Assembly (NCBI GenBank): GCA_905250125.1
Contig: CAJNOL010000076.1
Span: 180,855 to 244,854 of the forward strand
Direction: 5' to 3'
DNA from: Rotaria sordida
Taxonomy: Eukaryota > Rotifera > Eurotatoria > Philodinida > Philodinidae
DNA length: 64,000 nucleotides
How positions within the stretch are numbered: position 1 is the stretch's first letter; every line of letters begins with the position of its first letter. Shown piece by piece: positions 39,279 to 53,087 of the stretch. The notes under the pieces are model-generated. The model saw nothing but the letters and a program-made list of their open reading frames with translations, did not search any database and was not told the origin of the DNA. Position numbers and translations under genes: made by a program.

Positions 39279-42200
39279 CTAATACCAGAACCTTAGATGA
39301 TATCAAAGCATATGAGTAAAGAGAGGAGAAACATCATCTAGACTGCTATTGATTAATGGCGTGTCAGCTTTAATTGGTCGCAAAATTGGACGACATTAAC
39401 ACATATATAGATATCAATAGAAAAAGAAAACTCTTCACTGAACATCTGTTCAATAGAATTTTTTTTTTAAACTTTCTTTTTCTTTTTTTTACTAACGAGA
39501 GATAAAACAATTTTATTCATTTGCTTTATTTACTATTAATAAATGATACATTCCAATTGTATTATAGATAAAGAAAACGAGAATCATTGGTATACCTTAT
39601 TCGACATATTCATCATTCTTGTCTCTTTTGGCTACATAATACGAAAGAATGAAGAAATTCTAGCCCTTAGGTTGCATTTTTTTTTTCATCTCACACATAC
39701 TATATATATGTGTGTGGCACCATTTACTCATCCAATCGACTAACCAAACGAAAGATGTGAATGTATATATATATATAATATATATATATATAAATGAATG
39801 AATGTACGCGAAGCAATCAAGCGAGAAATGAGCGGCGCTGTATATGACAGCGTAAAAGAAGAAAAAGAGAGGATTGAGTAAAATTGAATGAAGCACGGCG
39901 TCGGTTAATATTTTACGAAGAATGGTCTGACAAGTAAAATAGAGCGAAGCTATACTGTAAATTAAAGATGACGACACATTCATATGGACAAGAAAGAAAA
40001 GTGCAATCTACTTTTCTTTTCTTTTCTTTTCCTATAAGATTTAGCATATGCAGGGTTAAAAAGATAAGGTCTTATCATGATGATCATCACTTATTCTTTT
40101 CACCACTGGATACTCATTGCTCCAAGGGACATCTCATATACAAGTCAAGTGTTTGTCTGCTTTTAGTCATTCCATCTGTTTACTTTCTATAAAGTGTTAA
40201 GATTACATAAATAAGTTTCTGTTTTCTTTTGCATGATATGATATTTTTTGTTTCATTTGAGAGAAGTATAAAAAAATTTTTTTTTTTTAATTAAGTATTT
40301 ATGATTCAAATGCAAATAAAAACGAAAAAAAAATTCAATGCTTATTTTTCTTTTTTTTTTTGCTTTTATCTTATACTTACAAAGTACATCCATATGAAGT
40401 TTTTTTGAAAGTATTCGATGTTGTTGTTGTTGCCGTTGTTGTTGTTGTTGGTTTTCATCATTAATTAATTCTGATTGAGTAGCTTCACAATGAAATATAC
40501 GTTTATGAAAATAACGATTAATACGAAGAATTAATACAAGTATTGTTCGATAAGTTTTATCGTCGTTTAATATTGTAGAATTTTTTTCGATACGATATTC
40601 AATATCAAATGGGAAATGAATATAAGCAGCTGGTAAAGCACGTATTACAACACATGTAAGGCGTATTAATTGATTTTCACGTAAACGTATATGCTCATTA
40701 TTTGATGATAATGTATTCAAAAGGATATGTGTTGGTGATGATGATTGATGTAAAAGATTCTTATCGGTTTGATTTGATGTATGACTTATTGTTGAATCGT
40801 ATGATGATAACAGTTGAGCACCAAGTTCAACAGTTGTAAGACGAACTAGAATATAAATTTCAAATGAAAATGATCTTATATTACTTGTCATCTCTTATTT
40901 CTATTAACAATAGATTTTTTTTTTCTTTTTCTTTCTCTTTTTTTTTTTTATATCGGTTTTTCCGTTTCGTTCACATTCTCCTCTAGTAACGTGTGTCGTC
41001 GAGTGGTTTCCCGTGGACAATGCCCTTATATATTTTTCTTTTAGAGGGTGTAAATGAATGAATAATGAAGAGGTGAGAAAAGCGACAAAGAGCACATATA
41101 TAACGGATAAGATTCAATTTTTCTCGTCATCTAGACGGTAGTCATCTGTGCACGCGTGTGTGTATGTGGGTGTGTGTGTGCACTTTTTTAGAATAACATA
41201 CGCAACGGGTAATCATACTATAGAAAAGTTTAACAGGCGGAAGCACACAACTACAATCTTCGTATTAAAATAGAATGATGTGAAAGAGAGACGAAGGAAA
41301 CCGAGAAATGAATAATAGAGGTAGCACAAGAGAGACTATAGACATCATTTACCGACTAAGCAAACACGGCTGCATAATACCGGGATATTGAACGACGAAG
41401 GAAAGGAAATGGCCCAATGCATAACCATTGACAGCAGTCATACCCAAAAAAAAAATTAAAGAGGATCTGAAATCAGACGCTTGGAAATAACCACACCCTA
41501 ATAGTAGTATTATTAGTTGTAAGGTTGGTTATTCAAGATGATGACGTCGAAGAAGATTCATCATCATCTTTCACTGTTGTCTCCTGAGAAGTATATAGCA
41601 ATCTCACCGGATTAGATGTTCCAAGTGCGAAAGAACAAGACAATGACATGCGTAACAATGTTGTCAATGCGAATAAGAACAATGATCAGACTCTAGTAGA
41701 TTCTCATCTTATGTTCTTATAGTTGAATGTGAGCGATGAAGCGAAAGAAATAAACGGAGAAAAAGAGAGAGAGAGAGAGAGAAAAAAAGAAAGAATATGC
41801 GAATCAATATGTAGAACTATTTTTTTTCCAATTTTGTTTTCTGTATTCAAACAAAATCGTTGATAATAATCTGTGCAATGAGACTTCTAAATATAATTTT
41901 AACACAATCTCAATTACCAAACCAATAGTTGACAAGATAGACATCCATTATTTTCCTCATAAAATTAATATTAGTTCAGTGAGATCGATCGCGATGACAG
42001 TATGCACGCATGTGTACACACACACACACATAAGAACAAACATAATAGACACAGCATCACATATTGCGATAAGACTCGCCTATGTTCACTATTACTTGAT
42101 ATAATATTACTCATGTTTCTTGCTGTGCATCATCGATCATGAAGAGCGTGTGTATGTATGTGTGCTGTATCAGTCTCCTGTGAATGAGAAAAAGAAAAAA

Positions 42201-45200
42201 AAATCGGAAATTATTTCGGAAAAGTGTGTAACACGCATCCTTCCCATTCCATCAACATCAATGTGTCCTTTAGCAACATACACACACACACACACCACAC
42301 ATACATGTAAAGATTGGTTAAATTGCTAACAGTTGTTAATATCTCAAAAGAGAAATTAAAAGCAACATGTAGTCTGGAAAAGACAACGTCAGATCAATAT
42401 ATATCTGTATTTGATAGAAGAGAAAGAAGAATTTGGTGTCATTCACATACATACACAATTGACCACTTGGTGTAGACAAGGACTCTCTTTCTCTTTTACT
42501 TTATGCACACATACACGATATATTATGTCACAGTAGTATGGGAGAAGAAAGACGACAGATACTCGAAGTGATGTTGAGTAGGATATTAAAAAATGTGTCG
42601 ATAAGTAATTCAATGATCATCAAGAATAGGCAATTATCCGTATTCATAAACTCAATGTTGTAAATCTAATTTTATAAAAAAGAAAGGAGAGGATCTCATC
42701 GTTTTTTTTCCTTTTTATGAAACTGAAATTAATTATAAAAGAAAAAAAAAAGACAAAATTACTTTTTTTTGTGTGAGGGTGTGTAGCTTTCTCCTACTAT
42801 CAAAAGAATATATATGAAACTTTTTTTTTTTTTTATAAATTTTATAATATCATATAAAATAATCCGATTTAGAAAAGCTTTAATTTACACCTCATACATA
42901 ATTATAAAAAGATGCTTAAGCCTTTTGAAGATAGACTTTGCTTTTTCTTTCTTCTTCTGTTATAAATAAAAATAAAGCTGAAGTGTCAGAATTAGTTATC
43001 ATTTAAAAAAAAAATACTAGCTATTATAATTGTAATACTTGTTCTTACATCAAAGACAGAAAGGAAAAATGAGGATTCTGACATAAGCAAAAAAAAACCT
43101 CGCTCCAGGTATCTCTTTTTTAATCAATTGAAGCATATTTAATTATATACAAATTTTTTTAATTATATATATGTATATCATAAGTTTTGTTTTCGACAGG
43201 ATTAACTTAGGAAATTTATTTTTAAAACAAAATCTTATAAAAGAGAAAATAATATCTATTGACGTTAACGGAAATTATCAGTACGTACTTTTTAAATATT
43301 GTTAAGTAATTCTATTCTATGACGGTTGTTCCAACAAAAAAGAAAGCATCTTTATTATATAGATTACACACCACCAATTTATATCAAATAGATATTAGTA
43401 ATATCTTATCTAATTATTTTTATAGCTTTGTCAAAATTGTAAATTAAGTTCTTTCTATTCTATCTTTTTTGTCAATTTGCGAGAAAGAATTAGAGCACGT
43501 ATCCTGAGGTAATGAAATCTACTCTAATTAATTCTATATTTTGAAAAGTGTTTTATTATTGGACTAAAACTAAATTGTGAACATGTAACAAGACTGAAAA
43601 ATTAGCTTGCAAAATAATTAATTAATCACGAAAATACAAAAAAAAAAACTTGCAAAGTTCTAGAACTGCTTGACGTAAAAAATCAGACACCAATGAAAAT
43701 CGTACAATGTATAGAGTCCACTACGCCCATATTTTTCGAACGTGGTTGAAGCGTATTTTGATACTCTTAATGAAATTTTCTAATCGGAATTGGATAATTG
43801 CTTCTCAAGATATGAGATATTTTGTTCTGTTTTTTTCCTATAGTCGATGACAAGTGTACTGTATACATTTCGTTGATGATTGATATCCGTTAGGTGCAAA
43901 ATTTTTGAATCTGCATCGGAATCAATCTGACAAGCTCTAAAGATGTATGTTTCTATGTTTATTACAATTTTACGAAAAGTCAATTTGGAAGTTTTCGTAA
44001 AATTGTAATAAACATATATATACACGGTTGGAAAAAATATTATTCCAGGGGGGTAACGCTATAATTTCAAATAGAAGAGATAATGAATTTTATATCAAAT
44101 GAAAGCTCGTCAAAAAATGGGGTTTATTGATACTAAATAGTGAGGCTTGTAAAAACTTTCTAATGTCAAACTTAAGAAGTTTTCAGAAATTTTATATTTT
44201 TTTGGGGTGGAAAATCAAGGTGCCACTGATTCAAAAATGAAGTCAATTTTTTTTTCTTGAATATTTTTACATGGTTTGATAGACCTCGTTGAGCTCTACA
44301 AAATTGTACATGTTAAAAATTTTTTGAGGCATCTTTTTGAGATAAAAAGTTCAAAAAACTACTCGGGAAACCTCAAAAACATTTAAAAACTCTTTTTTTT
44401 TCAAATTGAAGAAACACGCTCAATTTTTCAATAAAAGTAGCTTTTTTCGTTGTTTTTACTACCTCAGACATCTCGAAATATACTCGTTCGATGCAGTGTG
44501 AAAAGCTGCGTCTAATGCGTATGTTTCGAAACGCCTGACGGAGTAAAAACAATGAATAAAAGCTACTTTTATTGAAAAAGTAAGTGTTGTTCTTCCACAT
44601 GAAAAATATGAATTTTTTTCATGTTTTCTAAGATTTTCCAAATAGTTTTTTGAATTTTTTATCGCAAAAAAAGTGTCTTAAAAATTTTTTAATGTATACA
44701 GTTTTATAGAGCTCGACGAGCTCTATCGAACCGTGTAAAAATATTCAAGAAAAACATTTTACTCCATTCTTGAATCACTAGTACTTTAATTTTCCATCCC
44801 AAAAAAAGTATAAAATTTCTGAAAATTTATTAAGCTCGACTTTAAAAGGTTTTCATAACCCTCACTATTTAATACCAATAAACCCCATTTTTAACGAGCT
44901 TTCATTTGATATAAAATTTCTTATGTCTTCTATTTGAAATTATAGCGTTACCACCCTGTAATAATATTTTTTCCAACCGTGTATATATATATCATCAACT
45001 TCTCATTTTACAAAAAAATGTTTGCTCTACAAATCAACTTCTTGAACAAAAACTATATCATATTATATATAATGTCAGGCATATTCGAGGAAAAACAAAA
45101 CATCTGAGAAATACTCGACAGATATTTTGGGTTCGATTGTATTTTCTTTGTTGACTACAATTCTTGTAATAACTGTGCATTCTCAAATATAGATTAATCA

Positions 45201-46819
45201 TAACTATCTACCGATAAATAAATATTAAGGAAAATACTAAAGAAATAGATGACAACAAAATATATTTATTATAAACAAAAAAAAAAGAAAACAATTCTTT
45301 ACTTTACTAATAGAGTGTTGTTTGATGAATAATCAAAGAAACTTTTGTTATTCTAGCATTATTGTCTACAATTTACCACATTGGCTAAGGAATGTACTTT
45401 ATGCGTTATATATATATATAAGATACTATAAATAATATTTTTTATTTGTTTCTTTGAAAGAATGTAATCGGAATACACAAGATTATTTCTTATCTCTATA
45501 TAAAATAATTTCAAAAATTATATTTTCTATAAATATATAAACACTTATTTTATTATATACACAGATATTTTAATATTAAAGACGTAAAATTGAACTAATT
45601 TTTTGAATATTACTGCAAAAGGATTATTAAAAAAAAAAACTTTGATTTCTCTCTTACATATTTATTATTGGCAATATTACTCTCTTCGAGAAAGATTTTC
45701 TTTTGAATAGACCAATAATATTTATTAACACTCGATAATGACAAGAATAAGAAAAATATTAAAAACTTTCATTTTCAAAATTTTATTATATATATTAAAA
45801 AAAAAAAAGCGTACTAATTCTTAATATTGACAAGTTCTTTTTATTTTCTTTAGATATCTCAGTTAACGATAAATATGTTTAAAAGCAAATAAATAATAGA
45901 AAGTATTTATTTGTAACAATATTATATCAGTGATGAATTTACAGAGAGCAATCGCTTGTCTCTTCCGAAATATTTGTTCGATTTTTCTCAACTAAAAAAA
46001 ATGAGTTTATACGACCTTTAATGAACTTCGAAGCATGTTTTGTAACTATGATCGTCTGCTTCCTTCCCAAAATCTTAGATTCACCACTGTATTATATTCA
46101 ATTTTGAATCGGTAATAAAGTTTTTGTTTTGTAAATGAAATTCAAGAATATGAATATGCCATTTCTTTTTTTTTTGTTAATTAAAAATCAGAAATAAGAA
46201 TATGTTGTAAAAAGATCACTATAGATTAATGACATATTCATTTTAAATGTCATTATATAAAGAAAAATTCACATTCATTTATCGGTATATTAAGAATTTA
46301 ACTTTAACGATAAAAATCAAGGATAAGTAACAGCTGGAATGAAATACATAAATGTCCTTCTTACTTTAAAGAACTTTGAATATTCGATCGAATAAAAAGA
46401 AAAACTTATTAAATCTCAAAAATTAATATAATTATACCTGTTACAGTTAAATTAAATTGTCGAATAGCTCCTAATGTTTCACATTCATAAATTCCTGAAT
46501 CATCTGATTGAAGATGTCGAATATTTAATATATGTAATTGTATTCCACTTGTTGTAGTTCCATCATCAACTTTATCTAAGGTCATTTTTGAACGATATTT
46601 TGGTAAAATAATACCATATCTTGTTGCTAATAAATTTGGTCGTTTCCACCAAGCAACATCCATTAAATCACATGTTAAACTAACATGATTATGTTCTGAT
46701 CGATAGATTGTTTCCAAACGATTATTATCTTCTTGATTATCAGTTAATATCATATTTATTTGAATAAGAAATAAAATAAGAATAAAAATAAATCGTTTTG
46801 AATATTCAATTGTATACAT
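35954..46819 (-). CDS. Immunoglobulin-superfamily transmembrane cell-adhesion receptor
   Basis: Eight exons in coding order: 46819-46438, 40845-40381, 38367-38083, 38024-37866, 37799-37674, 37620-37468, 37414-37352 and 36894-35954 (2574 nt, 857 aa). Exon 1 codes a signal peptide (FIFILILFLIQINMIL) and a first Ig domain (VSLTCDL...DSGIYECE). Exon 2 adds an Ig domain (IRLTCVV...FHCEA) and ends at the linker MDVLYGPT, typical of kirre/echinoid/nephrin-like receptors. Exon 3 has LTCFMNDANPSKLNFTW and VICRAQNELG. Exons 4-5 code a further Ig/FN3-like module. Exon 6 carries the membrane helix (YMAICIIGACLISLLIICCCC) and a basic stop-transfer. The cytoplasmic tail of about 340 residues is disordered, Asn/Asp/Arg-rich, and ends DGIFV, a possible class II PDZ ligand. 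Every internal intron is phase 1. Intron 1 is 5.6 kb and intron 2 is 2.0 kb; the others are short except the last, at 457 bp. Confidence 0.9.
39248..39277. repeat. (TA)n microsatellite in IgSF intron 2
   Basis: About 14 TA units; another TA-rich tract lies at 39763-39792. Confidence 0.85.
43956..44016. repeat. Perfect 24-bp stem hairpin
   Basis: Positions 43956-43979 are the exact reverse complement of 43993-44016, leaving a 13-nt loop. The stem core is acaattttacgaaaa. It ends 6 bp before the palindromic element at 44023 and may be a separate small insertion or a miRNA-like fold-back. Confidence 0.75.
44023..44981. mobile_element. Full-length palindromic (fold-back) element, Tc1/mariner-like MITE candidate
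   Basis: The element starts CACGGTTGGAAAAAATATTA and ends with the reverse complement, flanked by TA on both sides (44021-44022 and 44982-44983). TA is the target-site duplication of Tc1/mariner elements. The two arms, 44023-44496 and 44506-44981, can be paired along their entire length around a 9-nt centre. Examples are gtaacgctataatttcaaata with its mirror near 44945, and tcaataaaagtagctttt with its mirror near 44570. Arm identity looks like about 80-85%. It encodes no transposase. It lies in the first intron of the IgSF gene. Confidence 0.8.
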
Positions 46820-49800
46820 GTGATAATATTCTTGACGACAATGATAGGAAAGACATAGTCGTCGTTATACTAATATAGAGAAGTGATTATCTAGAAGCGA
46901 AAAAAAATCCCAAGAAAAAACAAAAAAAAAAGAAATTCTTTGTAAACAGGTAAAGGTCATAAACACAGAACAAAGCAGTTATAATGTCGTCGCAAACATC
47001 AAGATTATCAATTAGGCACAGATGATGTCATCATGTATGACATATTCTTTTTTTGATGACGATTAGAATACATATATAAGACGATAATATAAACGAATAT
47101 ATATATACATATATGGTGAATGTCAATTTAAAATCTTTATTATATTTTTCTTTCTTTATATTAACTTATACATACTGTTCAGATGTATTGTATAATGAAA
47201 TAATATATTCTTATACATATACATGTATATCTTTCAATGAAGTAGTTTTTTCTCTTTTCTTTTTCAATACAATAACAAAGTTCATTATTTTTAAATTAAT
47301 ATGCTCAATTTTATCATGTCGTGATAGGAACTAGAAAATGAAGTAAGATCAGCAGGAGTCGATTAGTCAATAATGTTATTTGATGAGCGTGTCGAAATCA
47401 AAAAACTATGATATAGACACTTTCAAATGTTGACATGATGATGATGAGAGAAAGATTGGATAAAGAAGAAAAAAGAGTCGATAGATCTATACAAGTAAAT
47501 TATTAGTTGCATTAAATAAGTAGTGTTACTAACGATAGTATGTTTCACATAGTATGAAGAGAGATTTCGATTATCAAACAAAAATAATAAGTATCTCTGA
47601 CGCGTGAAGCAACTCATATCGACTATTCTCTCTCCCTCTTCTTGACTTTGCATATATGTACTATACCCGATTAATCGAGTGACTCGCCAATTCCCTTTAG
47701 TGCTCCTCCTCTCTCTCTCTCTCTCTCTCTCCCTTTCTTTTTCTCTGTCTCTCCCGGCTATAACCTCACCATTGTTGTCAAGTCATATTATAGAAAGATG
47801 CGTCCTTCGTTATACTTTTTCTCTTGAGCTCTTGTACAAACAGATCGATGTCTCTTCCTTATTTCTCTTCTTTATCATTCAGTAACTGATAATGCCTGTT
47901 CAGGATCATCGACAGTATTCTAATCATCAATGCAACAGATTGAATGCAAAAGTATACTGTTCTATAGATAACTATAACCAAAGAGGTGAATAACAATAAC
48001 AAATCGAGAAAAGCAATAGTACTAACGCTAATCCTTTACCGTCAATTGTTCATTCACTCGCTTATTCATTGATAGAAATAGTAAGATAAATCATCAGAAC
48101 GAAAGAAGGAAGAGAACAACTCAAAACTTGATCAGACGAGAGATTTGTCTTGCGTGCGAGAAAACAATTATCGCCACACACACACATACACACTTGTGCT
48201 ACATAGAATACATCAAGCAGGAAGTGACTGGCTAGAAAGCAAGTTCTAATATTGACGAAACGGCTCAAGTCCCATAATGATTTCTTTTGACACACACATC
48301 TAGACAGAAGAAGTCAAATGATGGCCGCAAGCGCCAATAAGATTATGAAACTTTTTTGTAACTCTTTTCTTTTTTTTTGCCTATCTTTGTCTCTCTCACA
48401 TATTCTCTCTTTCATTCTTTCGCTTCTCTTTCTTTTTTTTTTTGTTCATATGTATGTTACAACAAAAAACGATCATAAAACATAAGTTGTAAAAATCAAA
48501 GTCATTAGACCCGTAAAAAACATACACAGACCAGCTGGCACAGCTGCAGATCGTTCCGAATGATTCTTACGAATGAAACATGAGATACTGTAACAAGGAC
48601 GACATAGTATGCATCGATTACCTCGGGATAGTTAGATATAGATATGTTATTATTTTTCTTTTTCCTGTTGTCTGTCTATCTATAATTCTATATTAAGACT
48701 ATTGTTGAGATCTATATCGTTTACCTCCGAAACAAAAAAACAATTACATCAGACAGTATGACAATCGATCGAAGACCGATGATGAAGAACAACGAGTTTG
48801 ATCAATGAGCAGAAAGAACACTCAAGAGATTTTCGGCTTGCTAAACAAATTTTCTTTCTTTGACGTCCGTTCTGGTGTTTCTTTTTGTTCTTCTCTGTCT
48901 TGTCTCTCTCGCTCCTATGAGAATAAATCATCGTGAGACGATTTCCGATGATCTGAATGCGCGAAATTTGCTTTTACGTTCATTGGGACTAGTAGTCATC
49001 GATTATATGGATAAAACAAAAAAAGAGAGCAAAAGAAGAAAAAAAATAGAAAGCAAATACGCAATAATATAAATGAGGTCATCTTCAGACAGGTGCTTGA
49101 CAATGAGAACAAAAAAAAGAAAAAGAAAAAGAAAAATGAAAGAACCAAGAGGAAGACAGATAATCAATTTACCTCATAACTGATTGTCTTTTCTTGTTCT
49201 CTCTTTTTTATGCTCAATAGAGGCAAATTCAATTTAGGATTCATATATAACCTAGTGATACTTACAAATTCTATTAAAATTCGAGTATCCTCCTTTTTTT
49301 GACTTCATGTCTTGAACAGAAAAGGTCTTAATCGTCTGTCAGCCTATAAATATATATATATATAGAAGAAAAAAGAAAGAAGCCACTTGATTTTTTTTCA
49401 TCGGTTAACACTGTAGATTGTAATTGTTCAATCAAGCAACCGGAAAGTCGTAGCTAAAAAAAAAGGCGTATACAAATGCTTCCTTCTTTCTATAGATATA
49501 TCTTCATGCACACCCATGCGAATGTATATGAACAATGAAAATTAAGTCACCAATTGTCTAAATTAAAATAATTCACAACAATATAAAGAAGAAAAAAAAA
49601 AGAAACGAAGAAGTTTTTCTTTTTAAACAAGTACCTATTCATTGTTGATTTTCAATCGATCTTCATTTGATCAAAAGTACGGTATATATTGAACAAACAT
49701 CTCGTTATAAGTTGCATGCTTGTTAATGAAGACAAATGACATGCGAAAAATAAACACATTCGTCTGTCTTTACTACTTTATAAATGTACAATGTTAATAA

Positions 49801-52005
49801 GTCAGTTAACACAAGTTGAATAAAGCCAAAGATAATATTGTCATTATTATTATTATTGTTATTATTATTATTATTAGTATCATTTCTTGACTTTCTTCAT
49901 AATATTTGAAAGAAAACATGCGTCGGACATAGTTAATTATTTTGATAGCATAATAGATAAAAAAGAAAAATCTGTTAACATTTTTCTTCGAAGATAATTA
50001 AGAAATATATTGAATGTGAAATGACAAAAAAAAAGATACAAATTCTTTATAACATAATCGAAATATATTTATATATACATTTTTTTTTTAACTTTAACCT
50101 TGTTATAAAACGCTTCACTCACTTTTCCATGTCATGTTCATTGCATCACAATCATCATCATCACTACGTGTGTTCATGCATTAACCAGGTATCTGGAGAA
50201 AAAAAAAGAAAGAAAAGAGAGAAGTCTATATATATATATATATATATAGATATATTCATTCTTTTGATTACATTAGCATTTTGCTCGTTCTCTCATCATT
50301 CGATGGATAGTACTTATCTCGATTTCTTTTTTTTTATTTGAGTTCTCTTTTTGACAATTGAGATCTATTCTTCTTAACCTTCAGCATCATCATCATCATC
50401 ACTACTGAAATGCACCTTATATATATACATAACATTTTTCATTTGATTTCCGATTAAAAATTAACCCTGTGTGTTCTTCGTGCTCGTTCATGTACACACA
50501 TATTGTGAATACTATAACATACAGAGTTAATTATACGGACCTTTTTCTTTTTTGTTTTTATTATCGAATTTTTTTTCTATAAACTAATCATAAAAGATTT
50601 GAAGGAAAGAAAAAAAAAAAAGATGTTTTACAACCTTCATTTCATATTTAAAATTAAATAAGAGATTATTAAGTTCGACGAATCTGATGAAATTAAAAAT
50701 TTCTATTGTCTAATCTAATACTAAACACTCATAGTTTTGTTTTCAAAACTAGAATTAGAAATAAATCATTATCCGATAGAAATCTACCTCAAGAAATGAC
50801 ATATACACATATACAAATATACGATGGTGTCTCAATCAGATAGAATACCTTCAGTTATTATTTTTTTGCCTTCTACAACCTCAGTCATATACCAAAACAA
50901 TCTTATTTTTGGTATCATAACGCTAATAATTTGTTTTTTTTTAAAGTCCTATCTCAATGTAAATAACAAGATTTACGTATTTGTCACAATCTTTCATCGA
51001 ATCTTTTAATTATAGATATGTCTTCGATAAAATAATATTGAGAAAGTCGTTGACAAGTCGTTTAATTTACAAGAGACAGAATTCGAACAAAAACAAACGA
51101 TCAATATAATGTATCATACTTTTCTGATATATAGATAAGGTTATAGAAGAAAAAGAATAACGATGGGCAACTTAACTGATTACGCACTCTCATATATTCT
51201 AATGAAATAAACATTAAATACTCATAAGAATTGGTTATGTCTCATTAGAAACGTAGTTATATCTTTATTTTTTGCTCAACTATCAATCAGCAATATAAAA
51301 ATGTTCCGATTTTATATTTGACTAATTTATCAATATTCAGTATGATTTTTCACTGAAGAAGAATTCGATTTAAAGAATAATATAATAGTACTATTATTTA
51401 TTTTCTAGTTAAATAAAAATATCGATAGGTAAAACAGAAAACTGTTCATGTTTTCTACTAACATACGTTTCATTGCATTCAATTAAGAAAAATAAAATGT
51501 ATTTAATGATAGTACTACTTATAGAATATTTTAGTACAATAAGATATTCTTTTTTTTTTCTTTTGTATCGAAATGAATATTCAAATTTTATCTTAATAAT
51601 AATGAAAATAGAATTGATGTATCGATTTAAAAAAAAATATTCTCATATGATTATTCAATGAGACAAGCATTGAAATGAAACTTACGATTTTTAGAACATC
51701 AAAACATTCGAAAAAACTTGCATAAATTGTAATTGAGAATATTATGATAAAGTTCATTAAAACTATTTCTACCTATGGTATTCTAATTGGACTCATATTG
51801 TATGCTCTTTTTTTTTTGGTTTAATATCGAGTTCGAATTACATAGTTTTGAACAGAAACAGAAAGAACAAGCCTTGTACAATGAAAGATTATATTGAACG
51901 TTTACTAAAAGAAAAAAATAAACTACATGAAACAGAATATCGTACATATGAACAAAAAAAAAAAAAGAATGATGATATAATATGATTGAAATATAAAAAC
52001 AAAAC
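46820..52005. other. Intergenic region between IgSF and 14-3-3 genes
   Basis: It holds the presumed IgSF promoter at its left end and many simple repeats: (CT)n at 47706-47732, (ATT)n at 49838-49878, TA at 50227-50248 and ATC at 50382-50399. No ORF has protein-like texture, and no RNA gene was recognised. Confidence 0.4.
49838..49878. repeat. (ATT)n microsatellite
   Basis: About 13 ATT units with one GTT interruption. Confidence 0.85.
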
Positions 52006-53087
52006 TTATATTTCTTCAATTTCATTACCAGGACCTTTAGCAAAATGTTTCATATTATTTTGAAGAGATTTCATAAGTGCATGTGCATCACGACGCATTT
52101 CTTCATTATGTAATTGATCATAATCAGCTAGCGCTTCCTAATTAAGAAAAATTCGTTTTTTTTTTTTTAAATAATGATGATGATTTATTTACTTCATATG
52201 CTTGTTTAGCGATTTTTAAAGCATTATCAGCTTTAGATTTTGAATTAAAACAAAAAACTGAATAATTAAGCATTATTCCAACACGTACAGGATGATATGC
52301 AGGTAAATTATTTTCTGCTAATTCTTTTGCATTTAAATAACAATGATTAGCTTCATTTTGTAATGATTCTTTAAGATTTGATGATGCTATTTCAATTTCA
52401 TATCGTATAAAATCACCTTTCATACGTTCATAAAATGCTATTTGTTCCGCATCATTACGAGCATTTGGTGTGAGAATATCTTTTACAATAGCTAAAATTT
52501 TAGTAGATATTCAAGATATATTTTTCTTGTTCTTTTGAATACTTATTACTAAGTAATTCTTGACATAAATTCCATAATTCATTTGCAATTTCTTCTCGAT
52601 ATTGTTCACATATCTAATAAACAAAGAAAAAAAAAATTTTTTTTTTTCAATTGTTAATATTCATTTATTCTTGATTGTTTTTTACTTGTGCTAATTTTGT
52701 TTCATCAAGTTTTTTACAATAAACTGAAAGATGACGAATAGCTATGAGGAAAAAAAAATCAATAAATAATTTATGTATGATTTCAAATACGTATACACAC
52801 AAACCTGTCCTTCGTGTTGTAACAGCATTTTTATAAGCAACAACAAGTAAATTTCTTTCATCAGCAGTTAATTTCTTTTTTAAATCAAGTACATTTCTCA
52901 TTTGTATTAACATATCTTCATAACGTAAAGCTTTTTCTGCTAAACGTGCTCGATAAATATAATCTTCAACTGTAAATGTAGATTTTTTTGAATTTAATCC
53001 TAAACCAATACCATCATTAGTATTAAGAATGAATGATTTTGGTTGATTACGCATATTTTGTGTACGTTCTTCTATTGAATATGACAT
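52006..53087 (-). CDS. Divergent 14-3-3 protein
   Basis: Five exons in coding order: 53087-52805, 52741-52686, 52613-52550, 52491-52193 and 52137-52006 (834 nt, 277 aa). After a family-atypical N-terminal extension of about 35 residues come RARLAEKALRYEDMLIQMRN and ERNLLVVAYKNAVTTRR. Further on are MKGDFIRYEIE, YHPVRVGIMLNYSVF and a last helix ending MKSLQNNMKHFAKG. The four phosphopeptide-contact positions are kept: Lys and Arg of YKNAVTTRR, and Arg-Tyr of FIRYE. Much else differs from canonical isoforms: the SSWR block after the double Arg is replaced by AIRHLSVY, and the usual Trp of the last helix is Phe. It should still bind phosphoserine/threonine clients as a dimer. The Met at 53087 is the first in frame. 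Confidence 0.92.

Larger units (their letters stand above)
40846..46437. other. Large first intron of the IgSF gene
   Basis: This 5.6-kb intron separates the signal/Ig1 exon from Ig2. It contains GA (41767), CA (42017, 42282) and other short repeats, a 24-bp perfect hairpin (43956-44016) and the 959-bp palindrome (44023-44981). A minus-strand frame of 81 codons at 43780-44025 reads partly protein-like (LHLTDINHQRNVYST) but lacks any known relative. No other coding signal was recognised. Confidence 0.5.

Noticed and set aside
44373..44641. Two overlapping minus-strand ORFs inside the palindromic element
   Set aside because: They lie across the palindrome centre, are not preserved in the mirrored arm and resemble no transposase.
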